The position numbers and the translations under genes were made by a program. The notes below the pieces were generated by a model. It worked only from the letters and a program-made list of their open reading frames with translations. It made no database searches and was not told the DNA's origin. A stretch of DNA of 64,000 bases from Inmirania thermothiophila (GTDB lineage: Bacteria; Pseudomonadota; Gammaproteobacteria; DSM-100275). Positions 48,001-55,966 of this stretch are shown here, one piece after another (positions within the stretch are counted from its first letter, which is position 1; each line of letters begins with the position of its first letter). The stretch spans positions 1,094,726 to 1,158,725 of the forward strand of contig NZ_RJVI01000001.1 of the NCBI RefSeq assembly GCF_003751635.1, read 5' to 3'.

Positions 48001-48496
48001 TCACCGCCTGCTCGCGATCAAGGACGAGTACGAGGTGGCGCGCCTGCACACGGACCCGGCGTTGCGCGCCGCCCTGGAGGCGCAGTTCGAGGGCGACTAC
48101 CGCATCGTCCACCACTTCGCGCCGCCGCTGCTCGCGCGCCCCGACCCCCGCACCGGGCGGGCGCGCAAGCGCCGCTTCGGGCCCTGGGTGCGGCCGCTGC
48201 TGCGGGTCCTGGCGGCGATGCGCCGGCTGCGCGGCACCCCCTTCGATCCCTTCGGCCGCAGCGCCGAGCGGCGCATGGAGCGGGCCCTGATCGGCGAGTA
48301 CGAGGCCGTGGTCGGCGAGCTCGTCGAGGGGCTGCGCCCGGACAACCACGCCCTCGCGGTGGAGATCGCGGCGGGCGCCGAGCGCGTGCGCGGCTTCGGC
48401 CCCGTGAAGCGGGCCAACATCGAGCGCGTGCGCGCCGAGCGCGAACGGCTGCTTGCGCGGCTGCGCGGCGGGCGGGGGCTGGACGCGGCGGCCTGA
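45041..48496 (+). CDS. Indolepyruvate ferredoxin oxidoreductase-family protein (fused subunits)
   Basis: Thiamine-diphosphate, iron-sulfur 2-oxoacid oxidoreductase of 1151 residues that would convert a 2-oxoacid plus CoA to acyl-CoA and CO2. The IorA-like part occupies about 1-700, including [11 protein letters not shown] at the pyrimidine-domain start and CSGCPHN; cysteine groups [13 protein letters not shown] and [12 protein letters not shown] provide cluster ligands; the IorB-like gamma domain starts near 710 ([17 protein letters not shown]) and a family-specific C-terminal region follows. ATG 45041 has GAGGAGGAG upstream. Proximity to leucine dehydrogenase suggests branched-chain 2-oxoacids as substrates, although aryl-pyruvates are the named substrate of the family. 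Confidence 0.9.
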   Translation: MTLAAVRADDIYTLESGRVFLSGIEALVRLPIMQRRRDREAGLHTAGFVSGYRGSPLGGLDQALWRAREHLERHHVRFQPAVNEDLAATAVWGTQQVNLFPGARYDGVFAMWYGKGPGVDRSGDVFKHANAAGTSRHGGVLVIAGDDHGCKSSTLPHQSDYAFMDAMIPVLNPAGVQEILDYGLVGWAMSRYSGCWVAMKTIAETVDSSATVDVDPGRVRLVLPEDFEPPPEGLNIRWPDPPLAQELRLHRHKLYAALAFARANRLDRVVMDSPRPRLGIVTTGKSYLDVLQALDDLGIDARLAAEIGLRVYKVGMVWPLEREGVRAFARGLEEILVVEEKRAVIENQLKEQLYHWDAGERPRVIGKFDEAGRWILPSAGELTPARIARAIAARIQRFHTSERIRERLAFLEAKERALAGRPAVLERTPHFCSGCPHNTSTRVPEGSRALGGIGCHYMATWMERATHTFTQMGGEGATWIGQAPFTETRHVFQNLGDGTYYHSGLLAIRAAVAAGVNITYKILYNGAVAMTGGQPVDGPLTVPGIARQVCEEGVQRIAVVSEEPARWRAARDLPEGTTVHHRSELDALQRELRETPGVSVLIYEQTCAAEKRRRRRRGEYPDPPVRVFINPEVCDGCGDCSVQSNCLSVVPVETPFGRKRAIDQSACNKDYTCLEGFCPSFVTVHGGRLRRRGGVEVPFEALPEPRRPALDRPYNIVITGIGGTGVVTIGYLLGMAAHLEGKGATVLDMTGLAQKYGAVVSHVRIAREPSEIHAVRVAAGGADLLLAADLVVASGFEALAKLAAGRSRAVVNTWRQMPAAFTRDPDLPFPDAEMLGRIREAVGGDGALWALDAHRLATALLGDAIGANLFLLGFAYQKGLVPVSEAAILRAVELNGVAVAFNRQAFLWGRRAAHDLAAVERITRPAREADAEEGLEALVERRARHLAAYQDEAYARRYRALVARVREAEQRVVPGSEALTRAVARGYHRLLAIKDEYEVARLHTDPALRAALEAQFEGDYRIVHHFAPPLLARPDPRTGRARKRRFGPWVRPLLRVLAAMRRLRGTPFDPFGRSAERRMERALIGEYEAVVGELVEGLRPDNHALAVEIAAGAERVRGFGPVKRANIERVRAERERLLARLRGGRGLDAAA

Positions 48497-48531
48497 GGGC
48501 CGGGGCGGGTGCGGACCGAGGAGGAGCGATC

Positions 48532-49608
48532 ATGAAGCTGTTCACGCATCCGGAGTTTGCGGGCCACGAGCAGGTGGTCTTCGGTCATGACGAGGCGAGC
48601 GGCCTGCGCGCCATCATCGCCGTGCACAACACCCACCGCGGCCCCGCCCTGGGGGGGCTTCGCATGTGGCCCTACGCCGACGAGGGTGAGGCCCTGACCG
48701 ACGTGCTGCGCCTGGCCCGCGGCATGACCTACAAGTCGGCCATGGCCGAACTGCCGCTCGGCGGCGGCAAGTCGGTGATCATCGGCGATCCCCGCCGCGA
48801 CAAGAGCGAGGCCCTGATGGAGGCCATGGGGCGGCTCGTGGACGGGCTCGGCGGCCGCTACATCGTGGCCGAGGACTCGGGGACGACGGTGACCGACATG
48901 CGCGTGATCGCGCGCCGCACCCGGCACGTGGCCGGGCGGCGCGAGCGCCCGGGCTACGACGGACGGCCCTCCGACGGCGATCCCTCGCCGGCTACCGCCT
49001 ACGGCGTCTTCGTGGGCATCCGCGCCGCGGTGGCGCACCGCCTCGGGCGCAGCGACCTCGAGGGTCTGCGCGTGGCGGTGCAGGGCGTGGGCAGCGTCGG
49101 GCGCAGGCTGGCCGCGCACCTTGCCGCCGCCGGCGCGCGGCTGTGGGTGACCGACATCGATCCCGAGCGCCGCGGGCAGGCGGCGGAGACGCTGGGCGCC
49201 GAGGCGGTGCCGCCCGAGGCCGTCTACGACCTCGACGTGGACGTCTTCGCCCCCTGCGCGCTGGGGGCGGTGATCAACGACGCGACGGTGCCGCGGCTGC
49301 GCGCGAAGGTGGTCGCGGGCGCCGCCAACAACCAGCTCGCCGCGCCGCGCCACGGGGAGGCGCTCGCCCGCCGGGGGATCCTCTACGCCCCCGACTACGT
49401 CATCAACGCCGGCGGGGTCATCGACGTCTGCTACGAGCACCTGGGGCTCGACCCGGCGGGGCTGCGCGCCCACATCGAGCGCATCGGCGACAACCTCGCC
49501 GAGATCTTCCGCCGCGCCGAGCGCGAGGGGCGGCCGACGGCCTGGGTCGCCGATCGCATCGCCGAGTCGCGCTTCGCCGCGGGGCTGCACCGGGCGGCGG
49601 GCTTCTGA
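48532..49608 (+). CDS. Leucine (branched-chain amino acid) dehydrogenase
   Basis: NAD-dependent amino acid dehydrogenase of 358 residues in the Leu/Phe/Val group. Catalytic lysines K68 (MTYKSAM) and K80 (LGGGKSVI) fall at exactly the numbering of Bacillus leucine dehydrogenase; the Rossmann motif is VQGVGSVG and GAANNQL follows. It deaminates Leu, Val and Ile to 2-oxoacids. ATG 48532 has GAGGAG upstream, 35 bp after the oxidoreductase gene, so the two are co-transcribed and would act in sequence. A strong hairpin follows the stop. Confidence 0.92.
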   Translation: MKLFTHPEFAGHEQVVFGHDEASGLRAIIAVHNTHRGPALGGLRMWPYADEGEALTDVLRLARGMTYKSAMAELPLGGGKSVIIGDPRRDKSEALMEAMGRLVDGLGGRYIVAEDSGTTVTDMRVIARRTRHVAGRRERPGYDGRPSDGDPSPATAYGVFVGIRAAVAHRLGRSDLEGLRVAVQGVGSVGRRLAAHLAAAGARLWVTDIDPERRGQAAETLGAEAVPPEAVYDLDVDVFAPCALGAVINDATVPRLRAKVVAGAANNQLAAPRHGEALARRGILYAPDYVINAGGVIDVCYEHLGLDPAGLRAHIERIGDNLAEIFRRAEREGRPTAWVADRIAESRFAAGLHRAAGF

Positions 49609-49631
49609 GGCCGGGGGCGCCGCCCCCGGCC
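49609..49631 (+). terminator. GC-rich hairpin after leucine dehydrogenase
   Basis: GGCCGGGGGC and GCCCCCGGCC form a perfect 10-bp stem with a 3-base loop directly after the stop codon. No T tract follows. The same arm sequence recurs at 62193-62220. Confidence 0.5.
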
Positions 49632-49636
49632 CCGGT

Positions 49637-49665
49637 TTGACGTTTACGTAAACGTTTCGCAGAAT
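49637..49665 (+). promoter_or_regulatory. icmF promoter with perfect palindromic operator (LiuR-like)
   Basis: TTGACG (49637-49642), a 17-base spacer and CAGAAT (49660-49665). The 16-bp perfect palindrome ACGTTTACGTAAACGT (49640-49655) covers the -35 end and most of the spacer. It shares ACGTAAACGT with the operator at 55832-55845. Its form agrees with what I recall of LiuR, a MerR-family regulator of branched-chain amino acid degradation; the regulator gene is not in the window. Confidence 0.65.
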
Positions 49666-49709
49666 CCCGCCATCTCCGGGCCGGGAGCCGTCACAGGAGG
49701 AGCAAGCCC

Positions 49710-52700
49710 ATGGCCGAGACGAGCACCCGCGCGGGCCGCGACGAGGCGGCGGACGGCGCGCCGCGCCTGCGGCACAAGATCCGCTTCGTCACCGCGGCGA
49801 GCCTCTTCGACGGGCACGACGCGTCCATCAACATCATCCGCCGCCTGCTGCAGTCGAGCGGCGCCGAGGTGGTGCACCTCGGCCACAACCGCGCCGCCGG
49901 CGAGATCGTCCGCGCCGCGATCCAGGAGGACGTCCAGGGCATCGCCGTCAGCTCCTACCAGGGCGGCCACATGGAGTTCTTCAAGTACATGGTGGACCTG
50001 CTGCGCGAGCAGGGGGCGGGGCAGATCCGCGTCTTCGGCGGCGGCGGCGGCGTCATCGTGCCGGCGGAGATCCGCGAGCTGCAGGCCTACGGCGTCGAGC
50101 GCGTCTACTCGCCCGAGGACGGCGTGGCGCTGGGCCTCAAGGGCATGATCGAGGACATGCTGCGGCGGGCCGACTTCGCCCCCTGGGAGACGCCGCCGGA
50201 GCGCATCGAGGCCCTCGCCGAGGGCGACTTCCGCGCCCTCGCGCGGGTGATCTCGATGCTGGAGAACGACACCATGCCGGCCGAGCTGTGGCGCCGGGTG
50301 GAGGGGATGGCGGCGGGAAGCCGCACCCCGGTGCTCGGCATCACCGGCACCGGCGGCGCCGGCAAGAGCTCCCTCACCGACGAGATCGTGCGCCGCTTCC
50401 GCGCCGACCGCGACGACATCGCCATCGCCATCATCGCGGTGGATCCCTCGCGGCGGCGCACCGGCGGGGCCCTGCTCGGCGACCGCATCCGCATGAACGC
50501 CATCGACGGCCCGCGCATCTACATGCGCTCGCTGGCGACGCGCGACTCGGGCAGCGAGATCGCCGCCTGCGTGCCGCGGGTGATCGAGGCCTGCAAGGCG
50601 GCGGGCTTCGACCTCGTCATCCTCGAGACCTCCGGCATCGGGCAGGGCGATGCCGCCGTCGTGCCGCTGGTGGACCTCTCCCTCTACGTCATGACCCCGG
50701 AGTTCGGCGCCGCGAGCCAGCTCGAGAAGATCGACATGCTGGACTTCGCCGACCTGGTGGCCATCAACAAGTTCGACCGCCGCGGCGCCGACGACGCCCT
50801 GCGCGACGTGCGCAAGCAGGTGCAGCGCAACCGCGAGGCCTTCGACCGCAGCCCCGAGGAGATGCCGGTCTACGGCACGGTGGCGGCGCGCTTCAACGAC
50901 CCCGGCGTCACCGCGCTCTATCACGGCATCCTCGATCTGCTGCGCGAGCGCGGCTTCGGCCCCTGGGAGAGCCGGCTGGAGCGGCCCGAGGGCAAGGTCT
51001 CGCCGCCGGGGCAGGCGATCGTGCCGCCCGAGCGCGAGCGCTATCTCGCCGAGATCGCCGAGACCGTGCGCGGCTACCGCCGCCACGTGGAGCGGCAGGC
51101 GCGCATCGCGCGCGAGCTGCAGCAGCTTCGGCACACGCGGGAGCTGCTCGCCGAGCGCGGGGCGGCGGTGGAGGCCGTCGACGCCCTCATCGCCGAGCGC
51201 GAGGCCGGGCAGGATCCGCGTGCGCGCAAGCTCATCGAGATCTGGCCCAAGGTCCGGGAGAGCTACGCCGGCGACGAGTACGTGGTGCGCATCCGCGACC
51301 GCGAGGTGCGCACGAGCCTCAGGCACACGACCCTGGCCGGGACCCGGGTGCCCAAGGTGGCGCTGCCGAAGTGGGAGGACCACGGGGAGCTCACGCGCTG
51401 GCTGATGCTGGAGAACGTCCCCGGCAGCTTCCCCTACACCGCGGGGGTCTTCGCCTTCAAGCGCGAGGGCGAGGAGCCGACGCGCATGTTCGCCGGCGAG
51501 GGCGACCCCTTCCGCACCAACCGCCGCTTCCACTACCTCTCGCGCCACTCCGAGGCCAAGCGGCTCTCCACCGCCTTCGACTCGGTCACCCTCTACGGCT
51601 TCGACCCCGACGAGCGCCCGGACATCTACGGCAAGATCGGCAACGCCGGCGTCTCGGTGGCGACGCTGGACGACATGAAGGCCCTCTACGAGGGCTTCGA
51701 CCTCTGCCATCCGCTGACCTCGGTCTCCATGACCATCAACGGGCCGGCCCCGGCGATCCTCGCCATGTTCTTCAACACCGCCATCGACCAGCAGCTCGAG
51801 AAGTTCGAGCGCGACAACGGCCGCCCGCCCACGGACGAGGAGATCGAGAAGATCCGCGCCTGGGTGCTCTCCACCATCCGCGGCACGGTGCAGGCGGACA
51901 TCCTCAAGGAGGACCAGGGGCAGAACACCTGCATCTTCTCCACCGAGTTCGCCCTGCGCATGATGGCCGACGTGCAGGAGTGGTTCGTCCAGCACGACGT
52001 GCGCAACTTCTACTCCGTCTCCATCTCCGGCTACCACATCGCCGAGGCCGGCGCCAACCCCATCACGCAGCTCGCCTTCACGCTGGCCAACGGCTTCACC
52101 TACGTGGAGGCGTATCTGGCGCGGGGGATGCACATCGACGAGTTCGCGCCCAACCTCTCGTTCTTCTTCTCCAACGGCATGGACGCCGAGTACTCGGTGA
52201 TCGGCCGGGTGGCCCGGCGCATCTGGGCCATCGCCATGCGCGAGCGCTACGGCGCCAACGAGCGCAGCCAGAAGCTCAAGTACCACGTGCAGACCTCGGG
52301 GCGCTCGCTGCACGCCATGGAGATGGAGTTCAACGACATCCGCACCACGCTGCAGGCCCTCATCGCCATCTACGACAACTGCAACAGCCTGCACACCAAC
52401 GCCTACGACGAGGCCTACACCACGCCCACCGAGGCTTCGGTGCGCCGGGCGCTGGCGATCCAGCAGATCATCAACAAGGAGTGGGGGCTGGCGAAGAACG
52501 AGAACCCCAACCAGGGCAGCTTCATCATCGAGGAGCTGACCGACCTGGTGGAGGAGGCGGTGCTCGCCGAGTTCGAGCGCCTGTCCGAGCGCGGCGGGGT
52601 GCTGGGGGCCATGGAGCGCGGCTACCAGCGCGGCAAGATCCAGGAGGAGTCGCTGCACTACGAGACCCTCAAGCACGACGGCACCCTGCCCATCGTCGGC

Positions 52701-52982
52701 GTCAACACCTTCCTCGACCCGGACGCGCCGCCGGCCGAGGAGCGCACGCTGGAGCTGCGCCGCTCCACCGAGGAGGAGAAGCAGAGCCAGCTGCGACGCC
52801 TGCGCGCCTTCCACGAGCGCCACCGCGAGGAGGCCGGGCCCATGCTGGAGCGCCTCAAGGAGGCGGCGCGGCGGGGCGAGAACACCTTCGCCGTGCTCAT
52901 GGACGCGGTGCGCTGCTGCTCGCTGGGGCAGATCACCCGGGCCCTGTTCGAGGTGGGCGGCCAGTACCGGCGCAACATGTAG
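49710..52982 (+). CDS. icmF: Fused isobutyryl-CoA mutase IcmF
   Basis: Adenosylcobalamin enzyme that interconverts isobutyryl-CoA and n-butyryl-CoA. The 1090-residue product has the IcmF order: B12-binding domain with H36 in DGHDASIN, a MeaB-like GTPase chaperone domain (Walker [11 protein letters not shown] near 211-220), a linker, and the large mutase domain with [12 protein letters not shown] and [11 protein letters not shown]594 ([10 protein letters not shown]) and Q738 (QGQNTCIF) match, including their 144-residue spacing, the Phe/Gln pair that separates IcmF from methylmalonyl-CoA mutase (Tyr/Arg). The ATG follows AGGAGGAGC. Palindromic operator upstream. Confidence 0.95.
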   Translation: MAETSTRAGRDEAADGAPRLRHKIRFVTAASLFDGHDASINIIRRLLQSSGAEVVHLGHNRAAGEIVRAAIQEDVQGIAVSSYQGGHMEFFKYMVDLLREQGAGQIRVFGGGGGVIVPAEIRELQAYGVERVYSPEDGVALGLKGMIEDMLRRADFAPWETPPERIEALAEGDFRALARVISMLENDTMPAELWRRVEGMAAGSRTPVLGITGTGGAGKSSLTDEIVRRFRADRDDIAIAIIAVDPSRRRTGGALLGDRIRMNAIDGPRIYMRSLATRDSGSEIAACVPRVIEACKAAGFDLVILETSGIGQGDAAVVPLVDLSLYVMTPEFGAASQLEKIDMLDFADLVAINKFDRRGADDALRDVRKQVQRNREAFDRSPEEMPVYGTVAARFNDPGVTALYHGILDLLRERGFGPWESRLERPEGKVSPPGQAIVPPERERYLAEIAETVRGYRRHVERQARIARELQQLRHTRELLAERGAAVEAVDALIAEREAGQDPRARKLIEIWPKVRESYAGDEYVVRIRDREVRTSLRHTTLAGTRVPKVALPKWEDHGELTRWLMLENVPGSFPYTAGVFAFKREGEEPTRMFAGEGDPFRTNRRFHYLSRHSEAKRLSTAFDSVTLYGFDPDERPDIYGKIGNAGVSVATLDDMKALYEGFDLCHPLTSVSMTINGPAPAILAMFFNTAIDQQLEKFERDNGRPPTDEEIEKIRAWVLSTIRGTVQADILKEDQGQNTCIFSTEFALRMMADVQEWFVQHDVRNFYSVSISGYHIAEAGANPITQLAFTLANGFTYVEAYLARGMHIDEFAPNLSFFFSNGMDAEYSVIGRVARRIWAIAMRERYGANERSQKLKYHVQTSGRSLHAMEMEFNDIRTTLQALIAIYDNCNSLHTNAYDEAYTTPTEASVRRALAIQQIINKEWGLAKNENPNQGSFIIEELTDLVEEAVLAEFERLSERGGVLGAMERGYQRGKIQEESLHYETLKHDGTLPIVGVNTFLDPDAPPAEERTLELRRSTEEEKQSQLRRLRAFHERHREEAGPMLERLKEAARRGENTFAVLMDAVRCCSLGQITRALFEVGGQYRRNM

Positions 52983-52984
52983 GC

Positions 52985-53030
52985 GCCCCCGCGCGCCGCG
53001 GCGTGCCCGCGCGGGCCGCGGGCGGGGGGC
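52985..53030 (+). terminator. Possible weak terminator or attenuator after icmF
   Basis: GCCCCC (52985-52990) can pair with GGGGGC (53025-53030) around further self-complementary GC sequence; TTCGCTTT follows. It lies between icmF and the next gene 77 bp away and might reduce readthrough. Confidence 0.3.
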
Positions 53031-53059
53031 TTCGCTTTGCCTGAGAAGGGGGGAAGCAG

Positions 53060-53911
53060 ATGGAGATCGAGGTCATCGGCGTCATCGGTGCCGGCACCAT
53101 GGGGCACGGCATTGCCCAGGTCTTCGCCGTCGCGGGCCATCCCGTGCGCCTCTACGACGTCTCGGCCGAGGCGCTGGAGAAGGGGGTGGCGCGCATCGGC
53201 GCCAACCTCGCGCGCCAGGTGGAGAAGGGGCGCATGGACGAGGCCGCGCGCGAGGCCGCCCTCGCCCGCATCCAAGCCGGCACCGAGCTCGGCGCCATGG
53301 GGGAGGCCGACCTGGTGGTGGAGGCCGCCACCGAGAACGAGCCTCTCAAGCTCGAGCTCTTCGCGCGCCTGGACGAGATCTGCCGGCCGCAGGCGATCCT
53401 CGCCTCCAACACCTCGTCCATCTCCATCACCCGCATCGGGGCCGCGACGCGCCGGCCCGAGCGCGTCATCGGCATGCACTTCATGAACCCGGTGCCGGTG
53501 ATGAAGCTGGTGGAGGTGGTGCGCGGGCTGCGCACCGCCGACGAGGTCCACGCCGACGTCGTGCGCGTGGCCGAGGCGCTGGGCAAGGTGCCGGTGACGG
53601 TGAACGACGCCCCCGGCTTCGTCTCCAACCGGGTGCTGCTGCCCATGATCAACGAGGCGATCTACGCCCTGCACGAGGGCGTGGCCGAGCCCGAGGCCAT
53701 CGACACCGTGATGCGGCTGGGCATGAACCACCCCATGGGGCCGCTGGCGCTCGCCGACCTCATCGGGCTGGACACCTGCCTCGCCATCCTTGAGGTCCTC
53801 CACGAGGGGCTCGGCGATCCCAAGTACCGGCCCTGCCCGCTGCTGCGCAAGATGGTGGATGCGGGCTTCCTCGGGCGCAAGACCGGCCGCGGCTTCTATC
53901 GCTACGCGTGA
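53060..53911 (+). CDS. 3-hydroxybutyryl-CoA dehydrogenase
   Basis: NAD-dependent 3-hydroxyacyl-CoA dehydrogenase of 283 residues, the single-function Hbd/PaaH type. Rossmann motif [13 protein letters not shown] at the N terminus, catalytic H140 in IGMHFMNP with the partner glutamate in [20 protein letters not shown], and the C-terminal domain [13 protein letters not shown] with a final GRGFYRY. It would oxidise 3-hydroxybutyryl-CoA to acetoacetyl-CoA, the last step after IcmF-derived butyryl-CoA. ATG 53060 follows GGGGGGAAG. The next gene starts 20 bp later. Confidence 0.93.
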   Translation: MEIEVIGVIGAGTMGHGIAQVFAVAGHPVRLYDVSAEALEKGVARIGANLARQVEKGRMDEAAREAALARIQAGTELGAMGEADLVVEAATENEPLKLELFARLDEICRPQAILASNTSSISITRIGAATRRPERVIGMHFMNPVPVMKLVEVVRGLRTADEVHADVVRVAEALGKVPVTVNDAPGFVSNRVLLPMINEAIYALHEGVAEPEAIDTVMRLGMNHPMGPLALADLIGLDTCLAILEVLHEGLGDPKYRPCPLLRKMVDAGFLGRKTGRGFYRYA

Positions 53912-53931
53912 GCGCAAGGGAGGAGAAGGCC

Positions 53932-54717
53932 ATGTCCGAACCCGTGGTCCTCTACGACGAGCCGGAGGCCGGCATCGGCCGCCTCACCATCAACCGCCCG
54001 CGCGTGCTCAACGCGCTCAACCGCGAGACCCTCGAGGCCCTGCGCGGCCGGCTCGAGGCCCTGCGCGGCCGCGACGACCTGCGCGCCCTCATCGTCACCG
54101 GCGCGGGCGAGAAGGCCTTCGTCGCCGGCGGCGACATCGCCGAGATGCGGACCATGAGCGCGGTGCAGGCGCGGGCCTTCTCGGAGCTCGGGCTCGCCAC
54201 CCTGCGCCTGCTGGAGACGATGCCGGTGCCCGTGATCGCGGCGGTCAACGGCTACGCCCTCGGCGGCGGCTGCGAGCTCGCCCTCGCCTGCGACTGGATC
54301 GTCGCCTCGGAGCGCGCGGTGCTGGGCCAGCCCGAGGTCAACCTCGGCGTCACCCCGGGCTTCGGCGGCACCCAGCGCCTGCTGCGCCGCGTCGGCACGG
54401 CGCGCGCCCTCGAGCTCGTCACCACGGGCCGCCAGGTCAAGACCGAGGAGGCGCTGCGCATCGGCCTCGTCAACCAGGTGGTGGCGCCCGAGGCGCTCAT
54501 GGACACGGTGCTCGCCCAGGCGCGCATGATCGCCGCGCGCGGGCCGGTGGCGGTGCGTCTGGCCAAGGAGGCGGTGCAGCGCGGGCAGGATCTCGACCTC
54601 GACAACGCCTGCGTCCTCGAGCGCGAGATCTTCGCCCTGTGCTTCGCCACCGAGGACCAGAAGGAGGGGATGGGCGCGTTTCTCGAGAAGCGCGCGGCGC
54701 GCTTCGCGGGCCGCTGA
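53932..54717 (+). CDS. Enoyl-CoA hydratase
   Basis: Crotonase-family hydratase of 261 residues. The two catalytic glutamates are E115 (GGGCELAL) and E135 (QPEVNLGVTPGFGGTQR), 20 apart as in rat mitochondrial hydratase E144/E164; the oxyanion loop is AFVAGGDIAEM. It would hydrate crotonyl-CoA to 3-hydroxybutyryl-CoA, the step before the preceding gene's reaction. I start at ATG 53932 with GGGAGGAGAAGG upstream; an in-frame start at 53908 is weaker. Confidence 0.93.
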   Translation: MSEPVVLYDEPEAGIGRLTINRPRVLNALNRETLEALRGRLEALRGRDDLRALIVTGAGEKAFVAGGDIAEMRTMSAVQARAFSELGLATLRLLETMPVPVIAAVNGYALGGGCELALACDWIVASERAVLGQPEVNLGVTPGFGGTQRLLRRVGTARALELVTTGRQVKTEEALRIGLVNQVVAPEALMDTVLAQARMIAARGPVAVRLAKEAVQRGQDLDLDNACVLEREIFALCFATEDQKEGMGAFLEKRAARFAGR

Positions 54718-54795
54718 GGCGGCGCGGACGCGCTTGCCGCGCCGGCGGCCGCCCCCTATCTTTGCCGGCAACGGCCAAGGAGCAGGAGAAGCGAC

Positions 54796-55641
54796 ATGGC
54801 GATCCGCGACATCCTCGTCCACCTCGACCCCACGCCGCGCTGCCGCGCCCGCCTCGAGCTCGCCCTCGCCCTCGCCTCGGCGCACGGGGCGCGGGTGGTG
54901 GGGCTCTACGCCGTGGCCGCGCCCTACGTGCCGGATTTCGTGCCGGGTGTCGCCCCGGAGCAGCTGCGCGAGGCCGACCGCGCCAAGGCCGCCGAGGCCG
55001 AGCGCGCCTTCCGCGAGGCCGCGGGGCGGGCCGGCGTCGAGCACGAGTGGCGCGGCCCCGACGGCCGGCCGCTGGGTCTGGCGGACGTCATCGACGAGGT
55101 GGTGGTCCACGCCCGCCACGCCGACCTCGCCATCGTCGGCCAGCACGACGACGACGACGCCCTCGGCCTGGTCCCGGCGGACCTGCCCGACCAGGTCCTG
55201 CTCGATGCGGGACGCCCGGTGCTCGTGGTGCCCTACGCGGGGCAGTTCCGCAGCGTCGGCGAGCGGGTGATGGTGGCCTGGAACGCGAGCCGCGAGGCCA
55301 CCCGCGCGGTGCACGATGCGCTGCCGCTGCTGCGGGCGGCGAAGAAGGTGGTGGTGCTGGCCGTGAATCCGGGCGAGGCGCCGGGCGCAGGCCACGGCGA
55401 GATCCCCGGCGCCGACATCAGCGCCCATCTCGCCCGCCACGGGGTCAAGGCCGAGGCCGAGCACGTCCACGCCGACGACATCCAGGTGGGCGACATGCTG
55501 CTGTCGCGCGCCGCCGACGAGGGGGTCGACCTCATCGTCTGCGGCGGCTACGGCCAGCCCCGCCTGCGCGAGGTGGTCCTCGGCGGCGTCACCCGCCACC
55601 TCCTCAAGCAGATGACGGTGCCCGTCCTGTTCTCGCACTGA
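54796..55641 (+). CDS. Tandem-domain universal stress protein
   Basis: Cytoplasmic UspA-family protein of 281 residues with two Usp domains (about 1-145 and 150-281). The second domain carries the ATP-binding-type pattern near its end: DLIVCGGYGQPRLREVVLGGVTRHLL (G-x2-G-x9-G-S/T form, here ending in GGVTR). The first domain is more degenerate. The ATG follows AGGAGCAGGAGAAG. It sits last before a strong hairpin and the next promoter. A role in the pathway is not evident; two-domain Usps often respond to energy or oxygen state. Confidence 0.88.
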   Translation: MAIRDILVHLDPTPRCRARLELALALASAHGARVVGLYAVAAPYVPDFVPGVAPEQLREADRAKAAEAERAFREAAGRAGVEHEWRGPDGRPLGLADVIDEVVVHARHADLAIVGQHDDDDALGLVPADLPDQVLLDAGRPVLVVPYAGQFRSVGERVMVAWNASREATRAVHDALPLLRAAKKVVVLAVNPGEAPGAGHGEIPGADISAHLARHGVKAEAEHVHADDIQVGDMLLSRAADEGVDLIVCGGYGQPRLREVVLGGVTRHLLKQMTVPVLFSH

Positions 55642-55654
55642 GCGCGCGGGGCGC

Positions 55655-55689
55655 GGCCGCCCCCGTCACCGTCGGTGACGGAGGCGGCC
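55655..55689. terminator. Strong hairpin after the universal stress gene
   Basis: CCGTCACCG-T-CGGTGACGG (55663-55681) is extended after one mismatch by GGCCGCC (55655-55661) and GGCGGCC (55683-55689). It has no T tract. It may end transcription of the icmF operon or act as an operator. Confidence 0.45.
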
Positions 55690-55793
55690 CGCGACGTCAC
55701 CTTCCGTAACCCCGCGGGTGGCGTCCGGCCGCCGACGCGGCCGCGGATCGCTGGCGCGATCCCTGCATGGCCCGGGCCGGTGCCCGGCGCGCC

Positions 55794-55821
55794 TTGACCG
55801 ATGCTGCGGCGCCGGTATGAT
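55794..55821 (+). promoter_or_regulatory. Promoter of the acyl-CoA synthetase / Liv operon
   Basis: TTGACC (55794-55799), a 16-base spacer and TATGAT (55816-55821). Transcription would start near 55828, directly before the palindromic operator. Confidence 0.65.
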
Positions 55822-55831
55822 TGGCCGACGT

Positions 55832-55845
55832 TGACGTAAACGTCA
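55832..55845. promoter_or_regulatory. LiuR-like operator
   Basis: TGACGT-AA-ACGTCA, perfect 6-bp arms, just downstream of the predicted transcription start, where a bound repressor would block initiation. It shares ACGTAAACGT with the icmF operator. Confidence 0.6.
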
Positions 55846-55856
55846 CGTGCGACCCT

Positions 55857-55874
55857 GACGCGGACGTCCACGTC
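55857..55874. promoter_or_regulatory. Second palindrome, possible auxiliary operator
   Basis: GACG-C-GGACGTCC-A-CGTC is symmetric except for one position pair and lies 27 bp centre to centre from the first operator. Confidence 0.35.
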
Positions 55875-55966
55875 GGTGCGCGGCCGGGGCGTCGACGGGC
55901 CGCGGCATGAGCGCAGGAAGCGAGAGAACAGAGCCGCCCTCGAGCGGCCGCAGCCGGATGGAGGCC

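Larger units (their letters stand above)
55642..55966 (+). other. Intergenic control region before the acyl-CoA synthetase operon
   Basis: It contains, in order, the hairpin 55655-55689, about 100 bases (55690-55793) in which I see no feature, the promoter 55794-55821, a palindromic operator and a second related palindrome, then an untranslated leader to the start codon. Confidence 0.5.

Noticed and set aside
49710-52982. Methylmalonyl-CoA mutase annotation
   Set aside because: Domain order with an internal GTPase and the Phe/Gln active-site pair indicate IcmF.
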